DNA of 54,305 nucleotides from Ruminococcaceae bacterium UBA6353 (GTDB lineage: Bacteria > Bacillota > Clostridia > Oscillospirales > Acutalibacteraceae): NCBI GenBank assembly GCA_002437905.1, contig DJRT01000020.1:13328-67632 (forward strand). The letters are read 5' to 3'. The position numbers were made by a program, and so were the translations under genes. The notes below the pieces were generated by a model. That model saw only the letters and a list, made by a program, of their open reading frames with translations, did not search any database and was not told the DNA's origin. The number at the start of each line of letters is the position of its first letter. Positions within the stretch are counted from its first letter, which is position 1. Shown one piece after another: positions 24,465 to 31,625 of this stretch.

Positions 24465-24485
24465 GAAAAATTTTTCCGCCGGTGT

Positions 24486-25277
24486 TCAGATCAGCAGTGA
24501 CCGGATGACCGCCACAGTCTCCTCCTCGGAAAGCCCCTCCGTGATCAGCCGGAAGGCGACGCCGCCGCGGCAGAAAAAGGCGAAATAGGCGTCCCTGCCC
24601 GGATAGCCGGTTTCGGGATTGTGGCTCCCCTCCTGCAGAAAAAGGGCGACGGTGTAGCCGTTGATGCAGGAGGTCTGCTCCTCCTCGCCGTCTGCGATGC
24701 GGCTCCAGTTGGCGATGTCGGTCTGTGCCGCGGGGTTGTCTCCCCGGAAGCATTCCAGGTTGACGCTGCGCGTATAGTCGGCGCTCCAGTAGTTTTGTAC
24801 ATCCACATCGTAGTATACCTCGCCGGTGCCGCCATTGCGGCGGAAGATCCGCATGGTGTCGTCTGTGCCGGCCTCCGGGTCGGCCGTGAGGTCAGCCGGT
24901 ACCTGGGGGCGGGTGTTGATGCCGAAATACTGGGTCTTCTGCACGGTCACCTCATCCTCGGTATGCGGCACGAACTTACGGGAGTTGTCAGCGGGGGCGC
25001 CGGCCGGGAGGTGTCCCACGATAATGCGATCGCCGGCCGCCGTCGCGTCGGCGTTGTCGGTTCCTGCCGGGCTTTCACTGGCGGCCGGTGTGCTGTTGGC
25101 CTGCGCTGGCTGCAGCCGGCCGGCGCTGTGCCAGCCAAGAGCCGCGGCGCCAGCTACGCCGATGCATATGGCCGGCAGCAGCAGGCGGCGGGCGGTCCTT
25201 TGCCGGGCCGCTTTTTTCTGTTCCAGGCTGTGGATGCGCCGCAGCGCATCCTGTGCCATTGTCTCATAGGTTTTCAT
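24486..25277 (-). CDS. Membrane protein paired with the sigma factor (probable anti-sigma factor)
   Basis: 263 residues. A basic cytoplasmic N-terminus (MAQDALRRIHSLEQKKAARQRTARR) is followed by one membrane helix at about 31-48 and an extracellular domain with a Ser/Ala/Thr linker and a C-terminal fold containing WSRIADGEEEQTSCINGYTV and AYFAFFCRGGVAFRLITEG, like DUF4367-type sensor domains. The start overlaps the sigma factor gene by 14 bases, the classic arrangement of an ECF sigma and its anti-sigma factor. Direct proof of sigma binding is absent; the pairing and topology are the evidence. Confidence 0.7.
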   Translation of the reverse strand: MKTYETMAQDALRRIHSLEQKKAARQRTARRLLLPAICIGVAGAAALGWHSAGRLQPAQANSTPAASESPAGTDNADATAAGDRIIVGHLPAGAPADNSRKFVPHTEDEVTVQKTQYFGINTRPQVPADLTADPEAGTDDTMRIFRRNGGTGEVYYDVDVQNYWSADYTRSVNLECFRGDNPAAQTDIANWSRIADGEEEQTSCINGYTVALFLQEGSHNPETGYPGRDAYFAFFCRGGVAFRLITEGLSEEETVAVIRSLLI

Positions 25278-25818
25278 CGGTATAGCCCTCCTGTTCCAGT
25301 ATGGATCTGAGAGAGAGCCGTGCGCGGCTGAGCAGCATTTCGGTGGCGTGTACGGTGCGCCCCATGGCGGCGGCCGTCTCGCGGGTGCTCAGCTGTTCAA
25401 AATAGTACAGCCATAGCGCCTGCCGATAGTCGGCGGACAGCCGCGCCATGGCGCGGTGCAGCCGCCGGCGGTCCTCGGCGCGCAGGTAGCGCTGCTCCGG
25501 ATCGGCGCTGGCATCCGGCCAGGCCGCCGGCAGATCGCTTTGCTCACGGCGGCGCCGGTTGCGCCGCAGCCAGTCGATGGCCAGCCGCCGGCCGATGGTG
25601 TACAGCCAGGTGCGGAAGGATGCCGTGCCGCGGTCGTGCGGCTTGCGGAAACCCAGCCGGACAAAGGTATCCTCGGCCAGCTCCTCGGCGGTGTGGATAT
25701 CCCCCACGATGGCGGCCAGATACAGGGTCAGTCCATCCTTGTATTCCCGCACCAGCTCTGTAAACCCGCCCTCGTCGCCCTGCAGGTAGCGGCGATAGCT
25801 TTCGGCACCGTGTTCCAT
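25264..25818 (-). CDS. ECF-type RNA polymerase sigma factor
   Basis: 184 residues, normal for an ECF sigma factor. Region 2 is visible as FTELVREYKDGLTLYLAAIVGDIHTAEELAEDTFVRLG...FRTWLYTIGRRLAIDWLRR, and region 4 as LSADYRQALWLYYFEQLSTRETAAAMGRTVHATEMLLSRARLSLR. ATG follows AGAGGAGTGAGCGG. Probably controlled by the membrane protein encoded next. A small hairpin (GAAAGG/CCTTTC) lies just upstream. Its regulon is not evident from the window. Confidence 0.93.
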   Translation of the reverse strand: MEHGAESYRRYLQGDEGGFTELVREYKDGLTLYLAAIVGDIHTAEELAEDTFVRLGFRKPHDRGTASFRTWLYTIGRRLAIDWLRRNRRRREQSDLPAAWPDASADPEQRYLRAEDRRRLHRAMARLSADYRQALWLYYFEQLSTRETAAAMGRTVHATEMLLSRARLSLRSILEQEGYTDENL

Positions 25819-25882
25819 CCGCTCACTCCTCTCATGAAAGGTCGCCCTTTCGTGATATTACACGCAGAAGGGTGGCAAAACC

Positions 25883-26743
25883 TCACACTGGTGGGCGCTG
25901 CCGGCCGGTGGGGCTGGTGCCGTAGTGGTTCTTATAGGCCTTGCTGAAGGAGTATACCGAGGCATACCCCAGCAGCTCGGCAATTTCACCCACCCGCAGC
26001 TTGCCCTCCTGCAGCAGCAGCTCGGCCGCCCGCAGGCGGCTGCTTTGGTAGTATTCCTGCAGGGTGCGGCCGGTGGTGCGGCGGAACAGGCGGGAAAGAT
26101 AGCAGTAATTGTGCCCGGTCAGCACGGCCAGTCCCTCCAGCCCCCGCAGGGAGAAGATGTGGGTGTCGATGTACTGCATCAGCTGGCTGCACAGTTCGCC
26201 GGCGCGCAGATTCCCCCGCATCCCGCCGGTGGTGCGCTTTTCCGGAAAGTCCCGCAGCAGATACACCGTCACCATGTGGAACAGAGCCGTCAGCAGCTCC
26301 CCGGAAAGGGGCGGCGGCGCCCCGTCAAATTCTGCAATGGCGTTGGCGATCAGCGAGGCAATGCGCTCATCGGTGAACAGCCGTTCCTGCGGCTGTCGGA
26401 AGCTTTGCATCAGTGCTTCAAACCGCGCACGGTACGCCTGGTCGGTGCAGTAAAAGGAAAAGAAATCGTATTGCAGGGGGTGGGTGGCATCTGAGCGGAT
26501 GGCGTGCACATCGGCCGGGAAGGAAAGATAGATGTCCCCCCGCCGCACCGGTACGCCGACATCGTCCGTATAGATAATTCCCTCCCCGCCGGTCACAATC
26601 GTCAGCTCAAACCAATCCAGGTGCAGATGCTTCTCCACCACCATGTTTTTGGCACAGAACAGCCGTCCGATCTGCACCAGGCGCAGCTCGCCGAAGGCCG
26701 CCGGCTGCGGAAAATAGTGGTCGATATGATAGAGTGTATCCAT
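25883..26743 (-). CDS. AraC-family transcription regulator with a cupin sensor domain
   Basis: 286 residues. The N-terminal half has cupin-like strands (HLHLDWFELTIVTGGEGIIYTDD, PVRRGDIYLSFPADVHAIRSD), typical for sugar sensing. The C-terminal ~100 residues hold two helix-turn-helix units: FSLRGLEGLAVLTGHNYCYLSRLFRRTTGRTLQEYYQ and VGEIAELLGYASVYSFSKAYKNHYGTSP. It is divergent from a three-gene sugar catabolic operon across about 200 bases, so it probably regulates that operon in response to its substrate. Confidence 0.9.
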   Translation of the reverse strand: MDTLYHIDHYFPQPAAFGELRLVQIGRLFCAKNMVVEKHLHLDWFELTIVTGGEGIIYTDDVGVPVRRGDIYLSFPADVHAIRSDATHPLQYDFFSFYCTDQAYRARFEALMQSFRQPQERLFTDERIASLIANAIAEFDGAPPPLSGELLTALFHMVTVYLLRDFPEKRTTGGMRGNLRAGELCSQLMQYIDTHIFSLRGLEGLAVLTGHNYCYLSRLFRRTTGRTLQEYYQSSRLRAAELLLQEGKLRVGEIAELLGYASVYSFSKAYKNHYGTSPTGRQRPPV

Positions 26744-26939
26744 ACCGCCATTATAGAGAAAAAGACCGGAGGTGTCAAGAAACTACATTGAATACAAATA
26801 AAAATCCCGAAAAAATAAAGAAAAAGGCAAAAAATGATAATAAATCGCCAAGTGCGGACATTGCTATTTCCGGCCGCTGTGGTAAAGTGGAAACAGTAGA
26901 CCCCATCAGAACATAAAAACGGAAAAGGAGTTGTGTGGG
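26744..26939. promoter_or_regulatory. Divergent promoter region (AraC regulator / sugar operon)
   Basis: An AT-rich stretch (26,800-26,850) between the two divergent genes. On the plus strand TTGCTA followed about 16 bases later by TAAAGT (near 26,885) is a weak promoter candidate, consistent with an activator-dependent operon. No clear AraC operator repeats were found by eye. Confidence 0.45.
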
Positions 26940-27998
26940 ATGAAAACGGTTGCTGTTATCGGCTGCGGTCGCATCGCCGACCGGGCGCATCTGCCGGCGC
27001 TGAGCGCCATGGAGGATGTGCGTATCAAATATGCCTGCGATATTTTGCCGGAAAAGGCGCAGGCGGCCAAGGAAAAATACCCGAAGATCGAGCAGGTGAT
27101 CACCGATTACCATGTGGCGCTGGCGGACCCGCAGGTGGATGCGGTATTTGTTCTCACCCCGAATTTTGCGCACTATACCATCACCATGGAGGCGCTGAAG
27201 GCCGGCAAGCATGTGCTGTGCGAGAAGCCGATCACGGTTAATTACGCCCTTTCCTGCGAGATGGCACAGCAGGCTGCCGCCAGTGGCCGGATGCTGTGCA
27301 TCGGTGTGTGCAACCGGCACCACCGCTCGGTGGAGCTTCTGGAGCAGATGGTGCGTGAGGGGCGCTTCGGCAATCTCTATCAGGTGTGCTGTTCCTTCCG
27401 CAGCTTTCGCTCCATCCCCGGCCTCGGCGGCGCCTTTACCACCAGGGCGCAGTCCGGCGGCGGTGTGCTGATCGATTGGGGCATCCACTTCCTGGATCTC
27501 ATCCTGTATGTGCTGGGCAATGCCAAACTGCGCACGGTTTCCTGCAATGCGTACAATGAAATGGCCAAGGATATGAAGGCGTACAGGTATACCTCCATGT
27601 GGGCGGAGGATACGGCGGATATTGCGCATGGCACCAATGATGTGGAGGACTTTGTTACCGGCTATGTCCGCACGGATAAGGCCAATATCACCTTTGCCGG
27701 CGCGTGGGCGCAGAATATCGGCGAGGAGGAAATGCGCATTGACTTCCTGGGGGATAAGGGCGGTGCCCGCCTGAATTATGGCGGCCAGTTCACTTTCTGG
27801 GATGGCTCCACCCTGCAGGCGGAGACCTCCGCGCATGAGATCCCGGATATGTACGCCGAGGAGGACAAGGCGTTCTTCCGCTCCATCGACAGCGGCGTAA
27901 AGGATAAGAACCACATTGACTATGTGCTGGAGAGCGCACGGCTGCTGCAGGCGCTGTACGATTCTTCGGAAAAGGATGCGGAGGTGCAGCTGGGATGA
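26940..27998 (+). CDS. Gfo/Idh/MocA-family oxidoreductase
   Basis: 352 residues from ATG 26940 after AAAAGGAG. The Rossmann motif VAVIGCGRIADRAHLPAL-like start (VIGCGRIADRAHLPALSAM), the HVLCEKPITVNYALSCEMA segment with the catalytic-area EKP motif, and the later GGGVLIDWGIHFLDLILYVLG identify an NAD(P)-dependent dehydrogenase of the glucose-fructose oxidoreductase/inositol dehydrogenase family. It oxidises a cyclic polyol or sugar; the exact substrate is unknown. First gene of an operon with a second, smaller member of the family and a TIM-barrel isomerase. Confidence 0.92.
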   Translation: MKTVAVIGCGRIADRAHLPALSAMEDVRIKYACDILPEKAQAAKEKYPKIEQVITDYHVALADPQVDAVFVLTPNFAHYTITMEALKAGKHVLCEKPITVNYALSCEMAQQAAASGRMLCIGVCNRHHRSVELLEQMVREGRFGNLYQVCCSFRSFRSIPGLGGAFTTRAQSGGGVLIDWGIHFLDLILYVLGNAKLRTVSCNAYNEMAKDMKAYRYTSMWAEDTADIAHGTNDVEDFVTGYVRTDKANITFAGAWAQNIGEEEMRIDFLGDKGGARLNYGGQFTFWDGSTLQAETSAHEIPDMYAEEDKAFFRSIDSGVKDKNHIDYVLESARLLQALYDSSEKDAEVQLG

Positions 27999-28837
27999 AG
28001 ACCATCGGCTTTGTGGATTACTACCTTGGCGAATGGCACGCGGACAATTACCCGGCGTGGATCCGGCAGGCCAATGCCGCCCTGGGGGAGGATTTTACCC
28101 TGGCCTATGCCTGGGCGGAGCTGGATCGTTCCCCGGTTAATGGCGTTACAACGGAGGAATGGTGCGCGCAGAATGGGGTGCAGCGCTGCCGTACGCTGTC
28201 GGAGCTGTGTGAAAAGGCGGAGTATATTCTGGTGCTGGCACCCTCCGACCCGGAGAAGCACCTCGGCTATGCCCGCGAGGTGCTGCGCTATCGGAAAAAT
28301 ACCTATATTGATAAAACCTTTGCGCCGGACTATGCCACGGCGGCGGAGATCTTTGCCATTGCGCAGGAGAACGGCACGCCGTTCTTCAGCACCTCAGCCC
28401 TGCGGTATGCCGCAGAGCTGCAGGCGATCCACGCCCCCAGCCGTGTGGAAACACAGGGGGGCGGCGGCAATCTGCCGGAGTATATCATCCATCAGGCGGA
28501 AATGGTCATCCGCACGGTGGATTGTGAGCCGACCGGGGTGCAGGTGCATATGGAGAATGGCGAGACGGTCTGTGCGGTCACCTTTGCCGGCGGGCAGACG
28601 GCGCAGATGCGCTATGCGCCGGCGCTGGATTTTGCGGTGCGGGCGGTCAATGGCGACGGCACGGTGGTGGAGACGCCGATCACCTCGGCATACTTCCCGG
28701 CGCTGCTGACGGACATTCTGCGCTTTTATGTCACCGGCCAGCCCTCCTTTGATCCGCAGCAGACCCTGTGGGTGATGAAGCTGCGGGAGGGCGCCCTGCG
28801 GGCGGCGCAGCAGCCGGGCGTGTGGCTGACGCTGTAA
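27995..28837 (+). CDS. Gfo/Idh/MocA-like oxidoreductase, divergent short member
   Basis: 280 residues, overlapping the previous gene by four bases (ATGA). The N-terminal half follows the family (CRTLSELCEKAEYILVLAPSDPEKHLGYAREVL, YIDKTFAPDYATAAEIF, where DKTF replaces the usual EKP), while the nucleotide-binding start KTIGFVDYYLGEWHADNYP lacks the GxGxxG motif. It may therefore be a non-canonical or non-catalytic partner. The C-terminal domain contains NGETVCAVTFAGGQTAQMRY. Role in polyol or sugar catabolism is inferred from neighbours. Confidence 0.75.
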   Translation: MKTIGFVDYYLGEWHADNYPAWIRQANAALGEDFTLAYAWAELDRSPVNGVTTEEWCAQNGVQRCRTLSELCEKAEYILVLAPSDPEKHLGYAREVLRYRKNTYIDKTFAPDYATAAEIFAIAQENGTPFFSTSALRYAAELQAIHAPSRVETQGGGGNLPEYIIHQAEMVIRTVDCEPTGVQVHMENGETVCAVTFAGGQTAQMRYAPALDFAVRAVNGDGTVVETPITSAYFPALLTDILRFYVTGQPSFDPQQTLWVMKLREGALRAAQQPGVWLTL

Positions 28838-28853
28838 GCGGGGAGGCGGAAAA

Positions 28854-29711
28854 ATGCAGCTTGGTGTTATAACGGATTGTTTCCGCAGTACCCACCGCGC
28901 CGGTATCGAGGCGGCCGCCGCCCTGGGGCTGCAGGGGGTGCAGCTGTATGCCACGACCGGGGCTTTTTCTCCGCGCACACTGACGGCGGAGGATAAAAGC
29001 GCCTATCGGCGTCTGCTGGCCGAAAAGGGGCTGGTTGTCAGCGCCCTGTGCGGGGATATGGGCGGCTATGGCTTCGAGCGGGCGGCCGAGACCCCGGAGC
29101 GGGTGCGCCGCACAAAGGAGATCGTGGATCTGGCGGTGGAATTCGACGCTCCGGTGGTGACGACCCACATCGGCGTTATCCCGGCGGATAAGACGGTGCC
29201 GCGCTATGGGGTGATGCTGGAGGCGCTGACAGCCTGCGGCCGATATGCCGCCGCCCGCGGCGTCACGCTGGCCATTGAGACCGGGCCGGAGATCGCCGCG
29301 ACCCTGCTGGCCTTTCTGCAGGATACCGATGGCGGCGTCGGGGTCAATCTGGACCCGGCCAATTTTGTGATGGTGACCGGGCAGGATCCGGTGGAGGCTG
29401 TGCGGCTGCTGGGCCGCTATATCGTGCATACCCACGCAAAGGATGGCGTGCAGCTGAAGGCCGGGCAGGATGCCACCGCGGTGTATCATGCCTTTGCCGA
29501 GGGCGGCGTGGCGGCGCTGGAGGCCTGCGACGGTTTCCGCGAGGTGCCGCTGGGTGAGGGCAGTGTGGATTGGCCGGCCTATCTTGCAGCGCTGCGCGAT
29601 GTCGGGTACGATGGCTTTCTGACAATTGAGCGGGAGACCGGCGCTGACCCTGCGGCGGATATTCGCCGGGCAGCGGCATTTCTTCAGGCGCAGCTGAACG
29701 GAATCGGGTAA
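28854..29711 (+). CDS. Sugar phosphate isomerase/epimerase (xylose isomerase-like TIM barrel)
   Basis: 285 residues. AP-endonuclease-2/xylose isomerase-like fold: LGLQGVQLYA, FDAPVVTTHIGVIP, VTLAIETGPE with a metal-binding Glu, GVNLDPANFVMV with Asp, YIVHTHAKDG with His, and DWPAYLAALRDVGYDGFLTIERE closing the barrel. The residues needed for metal binding (E, D, H, E) are all visible. It probably isomerises the ketone made by the neighbouring dehydrogenases, as in inositol catabolism. GGGGAGG-type ribosome site precedes it (GGGGAGGCGG). Confidence 0.88.
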   Translation: MQLGVITDCFRSTHRAGIEAAAALGLQGVQLYATTGAFSPRTLTAEDKSAYRRLLAEKGLVVSALCGDMGGYGFERAAETPERVRRTKEIVDLAVEFDAPVVTTHIGVIPADKTVPRYGVMLEALTACGRYAAARGVTLAIETGPEIAATLLAFLQDTDGGVGVNLDPANFVMVTGQDPVEAVRLLGRYIVHTHAKDGVQLKAGQDATAVYHAFAEGGVAALEACDGFREVPLGEGSVDWPAYLAALRDVGYDGFLTIERETGADPAADIRRAAAFLQAQLNGIG

Positions 29712-29733
29712 CAGGGCAGCCGGCGTTGATCAG

Positions 29734-29767
29734 GCGGCGGGAAACCGGAGGGTTTCCCGCCGCTTTT
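29734..29767 (+). terminator. Terminator of the sugar operon
   Basis: GCGGCGGGAAACC (29734-29746) pairs perfectly with GGTTTCCCGCCGC (29751-29763), followed by TTTT. Confidence 0.9.
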
Positions 29768-29799
29768 CGCGTCTTTACCCGAAAAGCGCAGAATTTTCG

Positions 29800-29828
29800 T
29801 TGACTTGCAGGCGAAAAATTGGTACAAT
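29800..29828 (+). promoter_or_regulatory. Promoter of the kinase/PqqD/peptidase/exporter cassette
   Basis: TTGACT at 29800-29805 and TACAAT at 29823-29828, 17-base spacer. Confidence 0.78.
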
Positions 29829-29830
29829 AG

Positions 29831-29877
29831 CCACAGTATGTGGATCAGCGCCACAGTATGTGCCGCAGAGCCACAGG
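29831..29877 (+). repeat. 20-base-period direct repeats at the transcription start (possible operator)
   Basis: CCACAGTATGTG occurs at 29831 and 29851, and its first six bases again at 29871, exactly 20 bases apart. Each unit holds the dyad CACA-N3-TGTG. The position at +3 to +45 and the helical spacing suggest a repressor site. Confidence 0.65.
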
Positions 29878-29898
29878 AAGAAACTGGGGATACGGAAT

Positions 29899-30777
29899 AT
29901 GATGAAACTGTGTATTGCCGGGCTGCCGGTGTGTATCGACAGCGCGGATAAGGCGTTTTTCTCCCGGCGTTATGCGGACTATGTGCGCACGGACGACCGT
30001 CCGCCGGTCATGATCATGCGCTGCCGGCGGGTGCCGGAGCTGCCGCACCCGGAGGGGGAGACGGTGCAGCAGATCGGCCGGGCGGCCGTGGTGCGTACGG
30101 CCGACGGCCGCTTTTGCCGCTTTGCCTGCAGCCAGACCGGGCAGGTGCTGTTTACCATCACCTATGCCCCGGACTATGCCGAGGTGGATATCGCGCTGCT
30201 GGAGACCCGCCGCCATCCGGTGTTTTCGCTCACGGATTGGGAGTATATGTACACCGGGGCCATGTTCCACAACCGGCTGATGCAGCTTGGCGGCGGGGTG
30301 CTGCATAGCTCTTCGCTGGCGTGGCGAGGGCAGGGGGTGGCCTTTTCGGCCAATTCCGGCACCGGCAAATCCACCCACACCGGCCTGTGGAAGCAGGTGT
30401 TCGGCGATGAGGTGGAGATCATCAATGACGATAAACCGGCCATTTGGTTCGATGAGGGGCAGCCGATGCTGTGCGGCACCCCCTGGAGCGGCAAAACAGC
30501 GCTGAACCTGAACCGGCAGGTGCCGCTGCGGGCGATCGTGTTTATCGAGCGGGGGGAGAAGAATGCCATCCGCCGCCTGGACGATTTTGACGCTTTCTGC
30601 CGGCTGGTGGAGCAGATTGCCCGCCCGTATTACGATGCGGCGCTGGGCGAGGGGGCGGTGGATTTTGCGCGGCGGCTGCTTTCGTCGCTGCCGGTCTATT
30701 GCCTGACCTGCAATATCAGCACCGAGGCGGTGCACACGGCGTTTCAGGCCATTTTTGCACAGGAGGAAGAAGCATAA
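29899..30777 (+). CDS. HprK-like P-loop kinase of a PqqD cassette
   Basis: 292 residues; ATG 29899 (or 29902) with a weak GGGGA site. The central SGTGKSTH at 153-160 (AFSANSGTGKSTHTGLWKQVFG) is the P-loop of HPr kinase/PEP carboxykinase-like proteins, followed by INDDKPAIW and GTPWSGKTALNLN, both typical for HprK-like kinases in lasso-peptide and PqqD-linked cassettes. The N-terminal ~130 residues form a separate beta-rich part. Likely phosphorylates a peptide or protein substrate handled by the next three gene products; the target is unknown. It overlaps the pqqD-like gene by one base. Confidence 0.78.
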   Translation: MMKLCIAGLPVCIDSADKAFFSRRYADYVRTDDRPPVMIMRCRRVPELPHPEGETVQQIGRAAVVRTADGRFCRFACSQTGQVLFTITYAPDYAEVDIALLETRRHPVFSLTDWEYMYTGAMFHNRLMQLGGGVLHSSSLAWRGQGVAFSANSGTGKSTHTGLWKQVFGDEVEIINDDKPAIWFDEGQPMLCGTPWSGKTALNLNRQVPLRAIVFIERGEKNAIRRLDDFDAFCRLVEQIARPYYDAALGEGAVDFARRLLSSLPVYCLTCNISTEAVHTAFQAIFAQEEEA

Positions 30778-31040
30778 TGAAGATCAAGGAAGGATTTGTT
30801 CTGCGTAAGGTGGGGGATACGACGGCAGTGGTGCCGGTCGGTGCGCAGACGGTGGATTTCCGCTGCATCATCTCCCTCAATGATACCGGGGATTTCCTGT
30901 GGCGGCAGCTGCAGGAGGATAAGACCGAGCAGCAGCTGGTAGAGGCGCTGCTGGCGGAATATGAGGTGGCGCCGGAGCAGGCGGCCGAGGGCGTGCGCGC
31001 CTTCGTTGCCTCGCTGCGGGAGGCGCAGCTGCTGGCATGA
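30777..31040 (+). CDS. PqqD-like protein (RiPP recognition element)
   Basis: 87 residues from ATG 30777. MKIKEGFVLRKVGDTTAVVPVG, then DFRCIISLNDTGDFLWRQL and EQQLVEALLAEYEVAPEQA, the beta-strand plus winged-helix pattern of PqqD. PqqD-type domains bind leader peptides of ribosomal peptides and present them to modifying enzymes. Overlaps the next gene by ATGA, so the four cassette genes are tightly coupled. Confidence 0.85.
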   Translation: MKIKEGFVLRKVGDTTAVVPVGAQTVDFRCIISLNDTGDFLWRQLQEDKTEQQLVEALLAEYEVAPEQAAEGVRAFVASLREAQLLA

Positions 31041-31612
31041 GCGGAGCAGAGATGCCGCAGCGGGATATCCGCCTGCCGATGGCGGAGCTGACGCCGCTGC
31101 TGGCGGATTGTCTTGCCCAGGGGCAGGAGGTGGTGATCACCATCACCGGGAACAGCATGAGCCCCTTTTTGCGCCATCGGCGGGATCAGGCGGTGCTGGC
31201 TGCGGCTGATGCTGCTGGGCTGCAGCCCGGGGATGTGCCGCTGTACCGCCGGCGCAATGGACAGTATGTGCTGCACCGTGTGGTGGAGCGCCGGGAGAAC
31301 GGTGTCTGCTGCCGGCTGGGCGCCGCGCCGTGCCCGGCGGCCGATGCAGCCGGGGTGCAGTATACCATGCTGGGGGATGCACAGACACAGCTTGAGCCGG
31401 GCATCCGTCCGGAGCAGATCGTGGCGGTGGCCACGGCCTTTTATCGGCGTGGGTACTGCCGGTCGTGTGACGATCCGGCCTATCGCCGGCGCGTGCGGCG
31501 CTGGCACCGGCTGCTGCCGGTGCGCCGCTGGCTGATGGCAGCCTATCGGCTGCCCGGCCGTGCCGGGCACTGGGTCGCGCGGCATCTGCACCCGGCGCAG
31601 GAAAATGAGTAA
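31037..31612 (+). CDS. S24/S26-family peptidase (signal-peptidase-like)
   Basis: 191 residues. Serine motif GNSMSPFL with Ser40, and YVLHRVV with His80; this is the Ser-His arrangement of SipW/Sec11-like S26 peptidases rather than the Ser-Lys of bacterial LepB. The region YTMLGDAQTQLEPG matches the later conserved box. No clear N-terminal membrane helix is present; the C-terminus is basic. In the cassette it may remove a leader peptide. The start overlaps the pqqD-like stop by four bases. Confidence 0.8.
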   Translation: MSGAEMPQRDIRLPMAELTPLLADCLAQGQEVVITITGNSMSPFLRHRRDQAVLAAADAAGLQPGDVPLYRRRNGQYVLHRVVERRENGVCCRLGAAPCPAADAAGVQYTMLGDAQTQLEPGIRPEQIVAVATAFYRRGYCRSCDDPAYRRRVRRWHRLLPVRRWLMAAYRLPGRAGHWVARHLHPAQENE

Positions 31613-31625
31613 AGGATTGGCGGCT

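Noticed and set aside
29838..29951. 37-codon ORF as a candidate RiPP precursor at the start of the kinase cassette
   Set aside because: No ribosome binding site, it starts within the repeat units and overlaps the kinase gene out of frame; it looks accidental.
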